A stretch of DNA of 64,000 nt. Source: Temnothorax longispinosus. Taxonomy: Eukaryota > Arthropoda > Insecta > Hymenoptera > Formicidae. The stretch spans positions 12,879,642 to 12,943,641 of the forward strand of contig NC_092362.1 of NCBI RefSeq assembly GCF_030848805.1, in the 5' to 3' direction. Positions within the stretch are counted from its first letter, which is position 1, and every line of letters begins with the position of its first letter. Made by a program: the position numbers and the translations under genes. Shown here piece by piece: positions 42,856 to 53,445 of the stretch. The notes under the pieces are model-generated. The model saw only the letters and a list, made by a program, of their open reading frames with translations. It was not told the origin of the DNA and ran no database searches.

Positions 42856-43105
42856 AAATATTACCGTAACACATTTTAGGCGAAATTTTAAGCGAATATT
42901 AATTACACGCATGCTTACGCGGACAGGCAACCGAGAACAGTTTTCGTGATTTCACAATCTCAAACACATGGAAAGTCAAACTTTCCGTGGAGGTGTTGAG
43001 AAAAATATTTTATATTAAAAATAGAACAGTTAACAATTAACAACAATTAATAACAATTAATAACAAAAACAATTAATAACAATTTATAATAATTTTACTA
43101 TACTA

Positions 43106-43328
43106 CAGGGTAAATCATTGAAGGTGTTAGAGGTTAATATTTCTGAAACTAAACAAGATATTAAATTCTTATTCTTCAGCGACTGTTTGATATTGAAGCG
43201 ATTATTGTGTAACAAAATTAATTTTTTTTTATTCGTTTCAATACCAAACAGTTGCTAGCAAATAAGAATTTCATATTTCGTTCAATTTCAGAAATATTAG
43301 CCTGTAACACCTTTAGTGATTCACCCTG
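43106..43328. mobile_element. hairpin MITE, 223 bp
   Basis: CAGGGTAAATCATTGAAGGT..ATTTCTGAAA at the left is mirrored by TTTCAGAAAT..AGTGATTCACCCTG at the right. A second inner pair (AAATTCTTATT..AACAGTTG) extends it, so nearly the whole element folds. No coding. Confidence 0.75.
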
Positions 43329-43552
43329 CATATAAATATAATTTTACTGAACTATTGTAGTAATAATATAAATATCAAGTAAGCTTGTATAAATTGGATT
43401 TATTTTTATATATATATTATATATTTTTTATACATATAGGATAGGACAAAGCCGGAATTATACTGCGTGTATTCAGTCATTTATTGGACGAATTACGTTT
43501 GTTGGAAGCATAAGAATAACACAGTACAAATTTGCTTTGCGTTTCCTTAAAT

Positions 43553-44852
43553 ATGGATCATCACTATAGCCAGTGTGATAATACATGTAACGAAGATGTA
43601 CCAGACATGATGTTCGAAGAACATGTAGGTGATACAGATACAGAAAATGCATCTGCTAACAATATCAGTGTCCCAGAAAAATGGGTGATGATTACCTCAT
43701 TGAATTATACAGAGAAAGAAGATTTCTGTATGACAAGTCATCAAGACTTTAAGACAATGAATTAAAAAATAATGCCTGGAAGGAAATTTCATCTATCATG
43801 CAAAATAAAAACAGGGGTAAGTATGGATCTTTTTTTGCAACGTGATAGTATTAGAATTAAATAAAGGAGATGCCATATCTTTATAATGGTATTATATCAA
43901 TATGTATCTAATATACTAATACTATCACTTTTTAATTTTTGCATTGTGTTTATATAAAATGGTCTTTTGATAATATAACTTTGTAGGAAATTTTTATACG
44001 GCTGAATATTGTAAAAAGAAAATGACAAGTTTGAGAGAGAAATATTCAAAATTAAAAAAAAACGAGATTTGAAAAGTGGGAGTGCAGCTTGTACTGCAAA
44101 AAAATCTGTACTTTTATCTGAATTGTCACTTCTAGATGTATACATTCAAAGAAGACGGTTACTATCTTTTATATTAATGTGTGTGTATGTGCGTGTGCGT
44201 GTGCGTGTGTATGTGCGTGTGCGTGTGCGTGTGCGTGTGCGCGTGCGTGTGCGTGTGCGTGTGCGTGTGCGTGTGCGTGTGCGTGTGCGTGTGCGTGTGC
44301 GTGTGCGTGTGCGTGTGCGTGTGCGTGTGTGTGTGTGAAATCTGTTATGTAAAAGTAGCCAAATTAATACTATTCTCTAATTTATTTAATTTTCTTTAAT
44401 TTGTTATAGAACTTTAACGAACATGAAAGGAAATAATGAAAAAATGCCTGTTTTTTCGTCTAATAAGAATGCAGTTGAATGTCCAGAAACAAATTACTCA
44501 GAAAGTACAGAGAATAAAAAAAATTATAAAGAACTTTCAAGCCAAGATGATATCGAAAATGATTTGCCTGGGTGCGATAAAACACCATCCAAAATATTTC
44601 AAATCGAGTGCTACTTCGAAAAAAAATTGTGATAATAACAACGTTTCTCGCTTAACTGATGCATCAGCTATTAATATTGCTAAGCACTTACAGACTAATT
44701 CAAAAACTGAAGACGTTGGTTTTACATCTGCAGACCAAGCTTTTGCACAATTTATTGTTCTCACTCTACAAAAAATGCAAGATCCGGAACGCAATATAAG
44801 GCAAAACAAAATATTTCATGTTCTGACAGCACCACTGGAGCCATTAATGTAA
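43553..44852 (+). pseudogene. Harbinger accessory protein, Myb/SANT-MADF-like
   Basis: ATG 43553 begins an acidic leader. After a frame change near 43765 comes NNAWKEISSIMQNKN, then a GTAAGT donor (43814). After a TTTGTAG acceptor near 43987, NFYTAEYCKKKMTSLREKYS follows. A Trp and a C-x-x-K-M-x-x-L-R-x-x-Y pattern belong to the Myb/SANT-like trihelix of Harbinger accessory proteins. A later part reads DQAFAQFIVLTLQKMQDPER and ends at TAA 44850-44852, resembling the C-terminal helix of that family. The middle is interrupted by a GTGTGC microsatellite (44179-44336) and frame changes. The protein would bring the transposase to DNA; it is divergent and probably dead. Confidence 0.6.
44179..44336 (+). 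repeat. GTGTGC microsatellite
   Basis: About 150 bp of near-perfect GTGTGC repeats. The VRVRV and CVCVCV open frames here are artefacts. Confidence 0.95.
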
Positions 44853-46126
44853 TCCAAATTTTTCATTTTTTCCAGATATTAACGTTTTTTAAACTAAATT
44901 CGTTTTGTTGTATGTTACAATTTTATTTTATCTAAAAGTATAGTTTTTTTCTTAATTATTTTACGTTCAATTTTAACCAAAGACGTTTTTTAAATTTTTA
45001 TTAGAAATATATAAATGTTCATAAATACTACCACATAAATACTACATGTAAACGAGTGTGAAAATTTTGTTTTGTTATAAAAATGTTCCTTTGGTTTTCA
45101 CTATACAATAAGTATGTAAAATATACTTTTTTAAATATAAAAGTATACTCTTTAAGTTTAGCTTTATAACAAAGCTGTGATATAAAGTATGTTTTTCAAC
45201 AAAAGTTTATGCATTCACATAATTGTGTATTTAAAAAAACAAAAAATATAAATATTTGGTAATTTCTTCGGTGTATAACTCTCGGTGTAAAATTCTTCAC
45301 AACATGCCAGAAGTTATTAATATTCGCGTTCGATAATGACAAGTGATATTTTCGATCAAGTTCATTGAGGATGTCTTCTTTGTTGCCAGTCCTGCGTACA
45401 ATTGATTAAAAATTTATTGTTACAAAAATTGAATACATTATCTTTTATTAAAAATTAAATTAAAACTAAAATACTACTTATTTATTAATTTATTTGTAAA
45501 TGATATTTTATATTCAACCAAATACGATCCTCTTTAAAATCAAAACTGATCATTACAGTACTTTTACATACAGCTATAAAGAAAATATGAAAGTTATAAA
45601 TATAATACATTGCCAAGATATCTCTGTGTTTACGTTTTCTCGCTCTCTCTTCCACTTTTATTTACAATTTTTAATTTACCTGATCTGTATCTAAAGTAGC
45701 ACTTATGGAATTGTTGGTTGGTAAAATTAAGAATTCATCCTTCTTTTTTTTTTATAAACAAATATCCATAGCACTCCATATATGTATATTTAATTATAAT
45801 CACTGTTCTACATTTCTTTGTTTCAGACATCACTGTCACAAGAATTACTGGAATTATTGTACCTGAGATTAATTTTTGACTAAAATATCAATCTAAACCT
45901 GCAAAAAATTGTTAATTATAATTGTTTGTATATATAGTAATTTTAATTTTAGTTGTATAAACCAAGATATGTACTAAGATAATATACCTTTTGTAATAGA
46001 TGCTGATGAATTTCATTCACCGTAAGTACCTCTAGTTATATAGTCATATTGGAAGTTTACTTCTCCAACCGGAGAAACGAAATAATCACATAAAATATCT
46101 CGTTGAGTGACTGCTGGTGTATTTGC
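44853..46126. other. AT-rich interval between the two Harbinger genes
   Basis: No ORF with a recognisable motif. It probably contains the 3' ends of both convergent Harbinger genes. Confidence 0.4.
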
Positions 46127-46719
46127 TTGCTCACCTTCAACCATTACAGGAGATCAACATGTATCGGTTCCATCAATTTCTCGATTATATGCTTTAGCAC
46201 CATTCTTTTGTTCTTCAAACATCAAATAGTTGTGTAGACATACTGATGCCAACGTTATACTTTGTCTGCTATTTTTGGCAGCATACAAATAGATTTGTAG
46301 AATATTTTCCACCGATTTGCTAGAATGCCAAAGGCACTTTCAATTGTGCGTCTAGCTCTAGAGTGTCTGTAGTTAAAAATTCTTTGTGCAATGGTCAAAT
46401 TAGAAGTAGAGTATGGTTTCATCATTCTTGTTGTTAATGGAAAAGCAGCATCCCCTATGAAAAATCCTGGTAAGCTAATATCAGTACCAAGAAGTTTGGC
46501 ATTATCTTTTAGCAAATTTAACTAGTCATTTTTTATACTTTGACCAATAATTGAAGCGTCAAATATTCCACCATCGCTATTTCCTCCATAGGCTTCTATG
46601 TCTACTAATTTAAATCTATATAGATGATCACAAATAGCCAATAACACTATACTAAAATATTTTTTATAATTAAAGTAGCAACTGCCAGAATTTGGTGGGC
46701 ACTTTATTCTAATATGTTT
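46127..46719 (-). pseudogene. PIF/Harbinger transposase, C-terminal half
   Basis: Minus-strand reading from 46719 gives HGKHIRIKCPPNSGSCYF, then YKKYFSIVLLAICDHLYRFK and VDIEAYGGNSDGGIFDASII (second catalytic Asp region). After a TAG near 46522 the frame continues: LLGTDISLPGFFIGDAAFPL, RIFNYRHSRARRTIESAFGI (catalytic Glu) and a tail with VCLHNYLMFEEQ. This is DDE_Tnp_4. The first catalytic Asp (VDGKH in the family) is cut at the edge of the palindromic element that starts at 46727. It is convergent with the SANT-like gene at 43553, the usual two-gene Harbinger arrangement. It is a different subfamily from the transposase at 34042. Confidence 0.85.
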
Positions 46720-46726
46720 CCCGTGG

Positions 46727-48517
46727 CAGAGAGAAACCTGAGAGAGGCCATCCCGGCGTTTTCCGTTAATTTTTGTGTGCCCGATTTTCCGACGCGCCGC
46801 CTGAGAAAGTGCGCCTCAACTACGTCGTTTCGCTCGGTAACCGCACATGGTTTGCGTCCGTGCTAATGGTTCGTGTCCGAACTAGCCAGTTAGTGGGGAT
46901 ATGCTGCGGCCGCGACGTCTATTAAGCTGACACAGCCAATTCAGCACAATCGAATAAAATTTATACAGAAATTTAGTGCTCTTTTGTTGCTAATTTGTTG
47001 CTCAATTCCCAATTTTGTTGCTCCAGCCGTTTCGGAGAAAATAGTGGCTGTGCTAACTTATGTTTAAAGTTAGCACAGCCATTCAAAAAATTGTGTTAAA
47101 TAAAAAAATAGGACATATTCTTTTAGTGCTTTTTTGTTGCTAATTTGTTGCTCTATTCCCGATTTTGTAATTTCATTTTTAAATCCTAGAAACTACCCCC
47201 AAAGCTATTTCTCCTTAAAAACATACTCTAAAATTGCAAATTAGTCAGATATTAATTAATTATGTTCAAGATTAGTTAATTACGTTTTACTGATTTTATT
47301 GCCAACCATTTGCATTAATTCCGATTTTGTTGCTCCACCCTTAATGCTTAAAAACCACCCTTAGCTTATCCTACACCAGCACAACGCCTTAAAATTGTAA
47401 ATTAAACAGATTTCCGAATTGATTATGCATCCCTGATTTTGTTGCTCGCTATTTTTAACAAATCCGATTTTGTTGCTCCACCCTTAATGCTTAAAAACCA
47501 TCCTTAGCTTATCCTACACCAGCACAACGCCTTAAAGTCATAAATTGAGCAGATTTCCGAATTGATTATGTATCCCTGATTTTGTTGTTTGCTATTTTTA
47601 ACAAATCCGATTTTGTTGCTCCACCCTTAATGCTTAAAAACCACCCCTAGCTTACTCTACACCAGCACAACGCCTTATTAAAGTCATAAATTGAACAGAT
47701 TTACAATTTTAAGGTATTGTGCTGGTGTAGGATAAGCTAAGGGTGGTTTTTAAGCATTAAGGGTGGAGCAACAAAATCGGATTTGTTAAAAATAGCGAGC
47801 AACAAAATCAGGGATGCATAATCAATTCGGAAATCTGTTTAATTTACAATTTTAAGGCGTTGTGCTGGTGTAGGATAAGCTAAGGGTGGTTTTTAAGCAT
47901 TAAGGGTGGAGCAACAAAATCGGAATTAATGCAAATGGTTGGCAATAAAATCAGTAAAACGTAATTAACTAATCTTGAACATAATTAATTAATATCTGAC
48001 TAATTTGCAATTTTAGAGTATGTTTTTAAGGAGAAATAGCTTTGGGGGTAGTTTCCAGGATTTAAAAATGAAATTACAAAATCGGGAATAGAGCAACAAA
48101 TTAGCAACAAAAAAGCACTAAAAGAATATGTTCTATTTTTTTATTTAACACAATTTTTTGAATGGCTGTGCTAACTTTAAACATAAGTTAGCACAGCCAC
48201 TATTTTCTCCGAAACGGCTGGAGCAACAAAATTGGGAATTGAGCAACAAATTAGCAACAAAAGAGCACTAAATTTCTGTATAAATTTTATTCGATTGTGC
48301 TGAATTGGCTGTGTCAGCTTAATAGACGTCGCGGCCGCAGCATATCCCCACTAACTGGCTAGTTCGGACACGAACCATTAGCACGGACGCAAACCATGTG
48401 CGGTTACCGAGCGAAACGACGTAGTTGAGGCGCACTTTCTCAGGCGGCGCGTCGGAAAATCGGGCACACAAAAATTGACGGAAAACGCCGGGATGGCTTC
48501 TCTCAGGTTTCTCTCTG
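46727..48517. mobile_element. 1.8-kb palindromic element with CAGAGAGAAACC ends
   Basis: The left end CAGAGAGAAACCTGAGAG and the right end CTCTCAGGTTTCTCTCTG are flanked by CCCGTGG (46720-46726 and 48518-48524), a 7-bp duplication. The arms of about 850 bp mirror each other through GACGCGCCGCCTGAGAAAGT and TTGGCTGTGTCAGCTTAATA. Inside the left arm, a 140-bp unit (TTGTTGCTCCACCCTTAATG..CCAGCACAACGCC) occurs three times (about 47328, 47469, 47613); the right arm has it twice (about 47745, 47888). Another copy of the family, interrupted by the P element, lies at 52847. No coding. Confidence 0.8.
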
Positions 48518-48524
48518 CCCGTGG

Positions 48525-48875
48525 TAATTATTTAGTTTAGGAGCCTCACCTCAAATATCGATGAAATTATGCTCAATCGACGCGTTTTTGCACGAAACGA
48601 AAGAATCTGGCAGAAAAAAGTGTCGCTCTGCCCCGCGACGCGAGATATTAAACGTTAAAGTTGACAAAAAACAGTTTATGATTCCTGTCATACCGACGAG
48701 ATGTAGCAACACTGAACATGCCCTGCGGCCACATGCGCATGCTCAGTGGCCGCACGCGCATGCAAAAGTGCGCGAATTTGAAACGTATGTATACTTATAA
48801 TGTATACATTAATGTTTCTTATGATAGACAAATTAGTCATAAATTATGTTAATATTATTGCATCCCTACTCGTCA
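48525..48875. other. spacer, nothing recognised
   Basis: GCGGCCACATGCGCATGCTCAGTGGCCGC (48725 region) is locally palindromic. The expected N-terminal part of the Harbinger transposase is not seen here, so the palindrome insertion was probably accompanied by a deletion. Confidence 0.35.
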
Positions 48876-49206
48876 ATATATCCTATATAATATATCAAAG
48901 TACATGCGTGAGCGGGGGAGGATTTGCCCCCACCCCGCGCACCCCCCATGCACTGGGCGGTGTGGGTGGCGTTGAAGCGTGGGCAGGAGAGGCTTCGCCC
49001 CCCCCGCATCCCCCCCAAGGACACGCCTTTGGCATGCCTGGGTGTGAAATGTACCTAGCTTTAAGCGTGAGCGGGGGGGGGGCTTCACCCCTCCTGCACC
49101 CTCCATGCACGTGAACCTCGCTTTATAACTTATGAAGCACATGCATGGGGGGTGCAAGGAAGCTTTGCCCCCTCCGCCCACGCATGTACTTTGATATATT
49201 ATATAA
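48876..49206. mobile_element. MITE with G-rich interior
   Basis: CTATATAATATATCAAAGTA..CATGCGTG at 48883 is mirrored at 49173-49206 as CACGCATGTACTTTGATATA. The interior holds several CGTGAGCGGGGG..GGCTTCACCCC hairpin-like modules (48908, 48975, 49069, 49147). Confidence 0.7.
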
Positions 49207-49658
49207 GATATTGTTAACTGAATGATATAGACTCGCGGTATCTCAGCTCGGTCTCGAAACTTTGTCGCGGATGGTTCGTCGGTGGCCCGTAGGGATTCTC
49301 GATTCGGTAATTAATTATCACAAAGGGGTCGATTTTCTATATATGTCTAATTTGATCACTCAGAATACACTCTTTGGTAATACACTCGTTATGAGCCGCT
49401 GCCCTACTCTTTAAGTTCGCGCTCACCCGTTACTCTCGTTACTCTCTCGTCTTTCACGCTCTTTCTCCCTTCCTAACGCCCTGACTCTCTTTAACTCACT
49501 CTCTTTCACACACGCTTACCAACGCTCACGCTCTAGCGCCATCTCGGCTTATTCTCTCGCTCGCTCATTGGCTCGCCATTACTCACTATAACGCTCCGTT
49601 TCCTCTCCTCATTCGCTGGCTTACAATCGTTATCATTATCACTCGGCCATTCTGTTTA
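49207..49658. other. CT-rich region next to the gypsy relic, possible LTR remnant
   Basis: Repeated ACTCTC, CGCTCAC and TTACTC words; no ORF. It lies where the 3' LTR of the minus-strand gypsy relic would be expected, but no second LTR copy is available to test this. Confidence 0.3.
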
Positions 49659-50398
49659 TTACTCGTTTTCGGATAATAGTGTCTCATAATCCCGTAGATG
49701 TACAGGCATTTGTCTCTCTCGCTTCGAACGTCGCGTCTGCGAGTTCTCGATTTCGCTTTCCTCTGCGTCTGGTTGGTTGTCAGCTTGTACTCTCGTTGTC
49801 TCGCCATCTTCTTGCTCTCGAATCTGTTTCTCCTTTTGGCTAGACACACTGTCAACATCTCCGTCGTCGCTCTCAGACGAATTGTCTTCCTCATGTGGTC
49901 GCCATACCTTTAATTGGCTCGCATGGGCAGTCGATGCGTAACGTCGACCCGGTTCTTCCTGTCGCAGATCAGCTACTTTGTAAGTGTCTTGGTGTAACAC
50001 TTGGGTGACTGCCAGCGGTCCTCGATACTTTCGCTGTAGCCTAGTGCTTTCGCCTGTAGCGATTGGAGCAACTCTCATGTATACAATATCTCCTACGTTG
50101 TATCGAACGTTCTTCGCGCGATTTCAATCTATCTCTCCTTCATTCTTTGTTGCTCAGTGTCAATCCTCTCTCGTGCTGCTTGCTGTAATTCTTCTGGTAG
50201 TGTATACGAAGTACTCTCATCGGTAACTTTACGTAGTTCTCCTTCATTCCTTCGGGCTTGGTACCCATAAAGCAACTCAAAGGCACTCTTCCTGGTCGTC
50301 GCATTAGAAGCATCATTTAGGTTTCTTTGAGCCTCCAATAGTTTACTGTCCCAATCTCGTCCTTCATTATCTTGTAGACTCGCTTATAACGCGCACTA
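49659..50398 (-). pseudogene. gypsy integrase C-terminal region
   Basis: Minus-strand reading gives WDSKLLEAQRNLNDASNATT, KSAFELLYGYQARRNEG, then after a frame change VRVAPIATGESTRLQRKYRG, PLAVTQVLHQDTYKVADL and an acidic tail (EEDNSSESDDGDVDSV). This is the end of the integrase catalytic domain plus the GPY/F-like module of Ty3/gypsy. The part with the D,D,E residues is missing: the zinc-binding segment just upstream (50400-50540) joins directly to the post-catalytic helix, so about 0.5 kb was deleted near 50390. Confidence 0.75.
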
Positions 50399-50868
50399 AA
50401 TACAGGCTCCGATATGCTGTCGCATGTACCTCCTCACTCCTGGATAATAATAATGTTCGGTTAACATGGCGATTGACCGGTCCAACCTTGGGTGACCTTT
50501 CAAATCGTGGAAACGTATAGCTATAGCCCCTTTCTCATCGCTCGCGGATCTGCAAAGAGTAATCGTTCTCCCTGGCGTTTGTACACTATTCCGTTCACTA
50601 GTTCATAACCTTCTATCTCGCTTATTTCATGTTTACTTCTCTCATTCACAGTTTTTCTAAGTATTACGCTCTTACGTCCTATCGTTTTATCGCTATTCTG
50701 GTTCATGGTAATTTCATCATACTCATTCACTAATGTAAACACACCATACTCATTCATTCGATCACTCTCACCTACTGGCGCTCGACTCAATGCATCTGCA
50801 TGAACGAGTTTTGTACCCGGCTTATGCGTAATATTAAAATTAAATTCGCTCAAATTAATTAAATTCAT
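50399..50868 (-). pseudogene. gypsy RNase H end and integrase zinc finger
   Basis: The frame from 50868 reads FNFNITHKPGTKLVHADALS RAP, the RNase H tail before the integrase. It stops after ADPRAMRKG near 50521, and a shifted frame continues with RFHDLKGHPRLDRSIAML, YYYPGVRRYMRQHIGACI, the HHCC zinc-binding part with H-x4-H and the first Cys. The RNase H catalytic core upstream (50870-50960) is largely deleted. Confidence 0.7.
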
Positions 50869-50964
50869 TCGTGTTATTCCATCGTACTACTTGCAGATTT
50901 ACAGTCTTCTGGGTACTTAGATACCAACAATGCCTGGCAATCTGTAACTATGGTAAATGGTATA

Positions 50965-51528
50965 TTAATTAACATTATCTATCGTTTTAGTGAAATACGC
51001 AGGCCCATTCAACATCCCGAAAATAATTCGCGTACACTCTACAGTTTCGTCTGGCGTAATGATCGCAGTTTTTGGCATTGCTTCCTCGGTCAACGGAACT
51101 TGTAAATATCCATGCGCTAGATCAAGAGTAATAAAAAGATCACAATCTCTAACTTGTTCCAAATGATCATCCGGATTAAGCATAGGAAAAGGCACTCGTA
51201 CGGTTTGTTGTTTGAGTTTACGGAAATCTACAACAAAACGTGATTCACCACTTTTCTTACGTACCAATAATACAGGACTCGCGTAAGGGGAATCTGTATC
51301 CCGCACTATCCCCGATTCGCGCCCCTCTCGAATAATTCGGCTTATTTCCTCTCGTTCAGAATTGCTAGCTCGGTACGGTTTTGACACTACCGGTTTACTA
51401 CCTGGTAATTCTTTGATGTCCATAACAATGTTCGTCGCTAAGCCTAACTCCGACAAATTGATTGCAACACAGTCACGGTACTCGTTCATAATGGAGACCA
51501 ATTCTTCTATCACTTCTTTTGGTTGATC
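50965..51528 (-). pseudogene. gypsy reverse transcriptase, N-terminal half
   Basis: The minus frame reads VIEELVSIMNEYRDCVAINL, LPGSKPVVSKPYRASNSE, EGRESGIVRDTDSPYASPVL, LVRKKSGESRFVVDFRKLKQ, LFITLDLAHGYLQVPLTEEA (first catalytic Asp in LDL) and FGMLNGPAYFTKTIDNV. It ends before the Y-x-D-D box, so the palm is incomplete. Upstream the frame is cut at 51528 by a solo LTR. Dropping that LTR and one GATC copy restores continuity (..GEDQPKEV..). This family differs from the + strand gypsy at 23713, as their motifs diverge. Confidence 0.85.
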
Positions 51529-52645
51529 TGTAACGGCCTGCCTTTTGGCTGTTTATATCGAACGCGGACTAGCTCGCCGGACCAGGAGTTCGATGGTAGG
51601 CCCAGAGACAGAAGGCAGTTTTGATACGGAACGTGGTTTTATTACGGTGGTTCAATTACAACAGACTGTCGCGATAGTTACAACGGAGATGCATGCGGGC
51701 CATGCGGCTAACGCGGGCGGTTTATAATCTAGACGACGGTCGCGGTAATTACAAAGTACGGAAACGCATTCGGTTTATGCGGCGGACGCGGGCGGATTAT
51801 ATTCTATAGGACGGTCGCGATAATTACAAAGTACGGAAACGCATTCGGTGTATGCGGCGGACGCGAACCAGGCGGTCCGTACCGGCGCGCTGCGGTACGC
51901 GTGCGAACGGGCCTTTAAGCCGGCCAATGGCTGGTCGGCTCGCGGCGCGAGATTCGCGGCGCGGGCGCGTGTATGTTATCCGGCGCGGTTTCTTTCTCGC
52001 GATACGGTCCGGTGTTAATTACGCGGCGCGGTGGGAAGGAAAACGAACGGCCAGGGGCTAGGCTGGTCGATCGGTTGACGAGGAGGTCCGACTGTTCCGG
52101 CGGCAAGAACCCTTGTCGAGAGGCCGAGCACGCTCGACCCCTGGTTACCGTGGCAGACGGGGTGTTCCGGGTAGGAAGGCGGTCAGCGCTCGAGAACTCT
52201 CGAACGAGGCACAGAACGCTGTACCCCGTTTCGTAAGCTGGCCTAGGAAGCGGAAAGGTACTCGTCTCCGAGGGTAGCGGAGCACAGGTAGCTAGACTCG
52301 GATCGGAGTGTCTCTACCTGTCGCGGCGCCGGTATTTTATACTCGCCCGGGTGGTACGCTAGGGAGGGGAGGCCGATTCCCGCGTGAGCCGCGCCGCCGG
52401 CGGAGCGGAGCGGAATCGGCGTGGCGGTAAGCGTGCTCGCGCTCGGAGGCGCTCGGCTCCCCTCGGTTTCTGTCGGAGACCCGGGAAGATGTCGGTGCGG
52501 CGGAGCGTCGCGCACACGATCGGAGTTAAGTCGTTTAAAAATAAGGTGGGCGCACCGCGCCCTTTCCTCGCCCGACGGAGATCGTCGGGCGGCATCCGGC
52601 AGTTCTTCGCCGGGAATGATGCATGTGTGAGGGTGCATCGTTACA
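51529..52645 (-). mobile_element. solo LTR inside the gypsy relic
   Basis: 1117 bp from TGTAACGGCC to ATCGTTACA, flanked by exact GATC copies (51525-51528 and 52646-52649). On the minus strand there is TATAAAATAC at 52332-52341 and AATAAA at 51638-51643. It shares the downstream word GGCGAGCTAGTCNGCGTTC with the LTR at 9510. Tandem 85-bp copies (TAATTACAAAGTACGGAAAC near 51747 and 51821) are inside. A solo LTR forms by recombination between two LTRs of one element. Confidence 0.85.
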
Positions 52646-52649
52646 GATC

Positions 52650-52846
52650 TTCACCGATGATCAAATCTTGGCGCGTGATGGGTTTCTTGTTTCTTCACTG
52701 TCACTCTCGAAATTATCGGCAAACGTGAAACGTCGCCTCGTTCGACACATTGTCCCATGGTCACGGTCTTTGGAGAAACTCCCATATTCAGTACCGCGAA
52801 CTCATAATGTTTGTTATCTGATATTGTGTCGATAAGTTGTATCAGA
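52650..52846 (-). pseudogene. gypsy pol, region upstream of the reverse transcriptase
   Basis: Minus reading gives KPITRQDLIIGEDQPKEVIE across the excised LTR, and in a neighbouring frame KHYEFAVLNMGVSPKTV. It is the protease-reverse transcriptase linker of the relic at 49659-51528. Homology ends at 52847, where a palindrome-family repeat starts. Confidence 0.5.
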
Positions 52847-52884
52847 GAGAAACCTGAGAGCGGCCACCGGGATCATTCCGTTCC
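52847..52884 (+). mobile_element. left piece of the CAGAGAGAAACC repeat, split by the P element
   Basis: CAGAGAGAAACCTGAGAG matches the end of the palindrome at 46727. The rest of this copy (GACGCGCCGCCTGAGAAAGT..) continues after the P element at 58107. Confidence 0.75.
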
Positions 52885-53445
52885 AGCGGACGTAGAGACC
52901 CTTTAATAAGAGTCTGGCCATCATCACGTATTTCGATATTTCGATTTCAAGCATTATGATTGGTCCGCCATTTTTTCTCTAATGACGTAGTAATATGACG
53001 TAATATCATGCGCAGTCCATACTATATGTTGCTATATGTCGATGATCTAACCTCAGTCTGCATTGTGGTCGTGGAATTTATTGCGACCGTTACTGTCTGC
53101 AGTATCAGCAGTAAAAAGAAAGCAGTAAATAGAAGAAGAAGAAGATGCATCGTGGAATCAGTGTCGTAATTGAAAAGAAAGTTATACATATTATCTATTA
53201 GAGGATTGTTATATTCAGATTATTAGGTAAGTATTTTTAATTTTACATTATTGTAAAATATCTATATGAAACAATATAACCTTATGTTTAAGATATAAAT
53301 TAAACTTACTGTCATCAGTAATAAAAACTTCAAAATTAATTATAAATTTATCCAGTATGTATTACATGTAATAGTTTAATAATAAATGTTATTTTTTCTG
53401 ATTTATCTATAAATCATTTATGTAGTTATTAAATATTTCAGCAAC

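Noticed and set aside
44069..44399. VRVRV and CVCVC open frames
   Set aside because: Products of the GTGTGC microsatellite.
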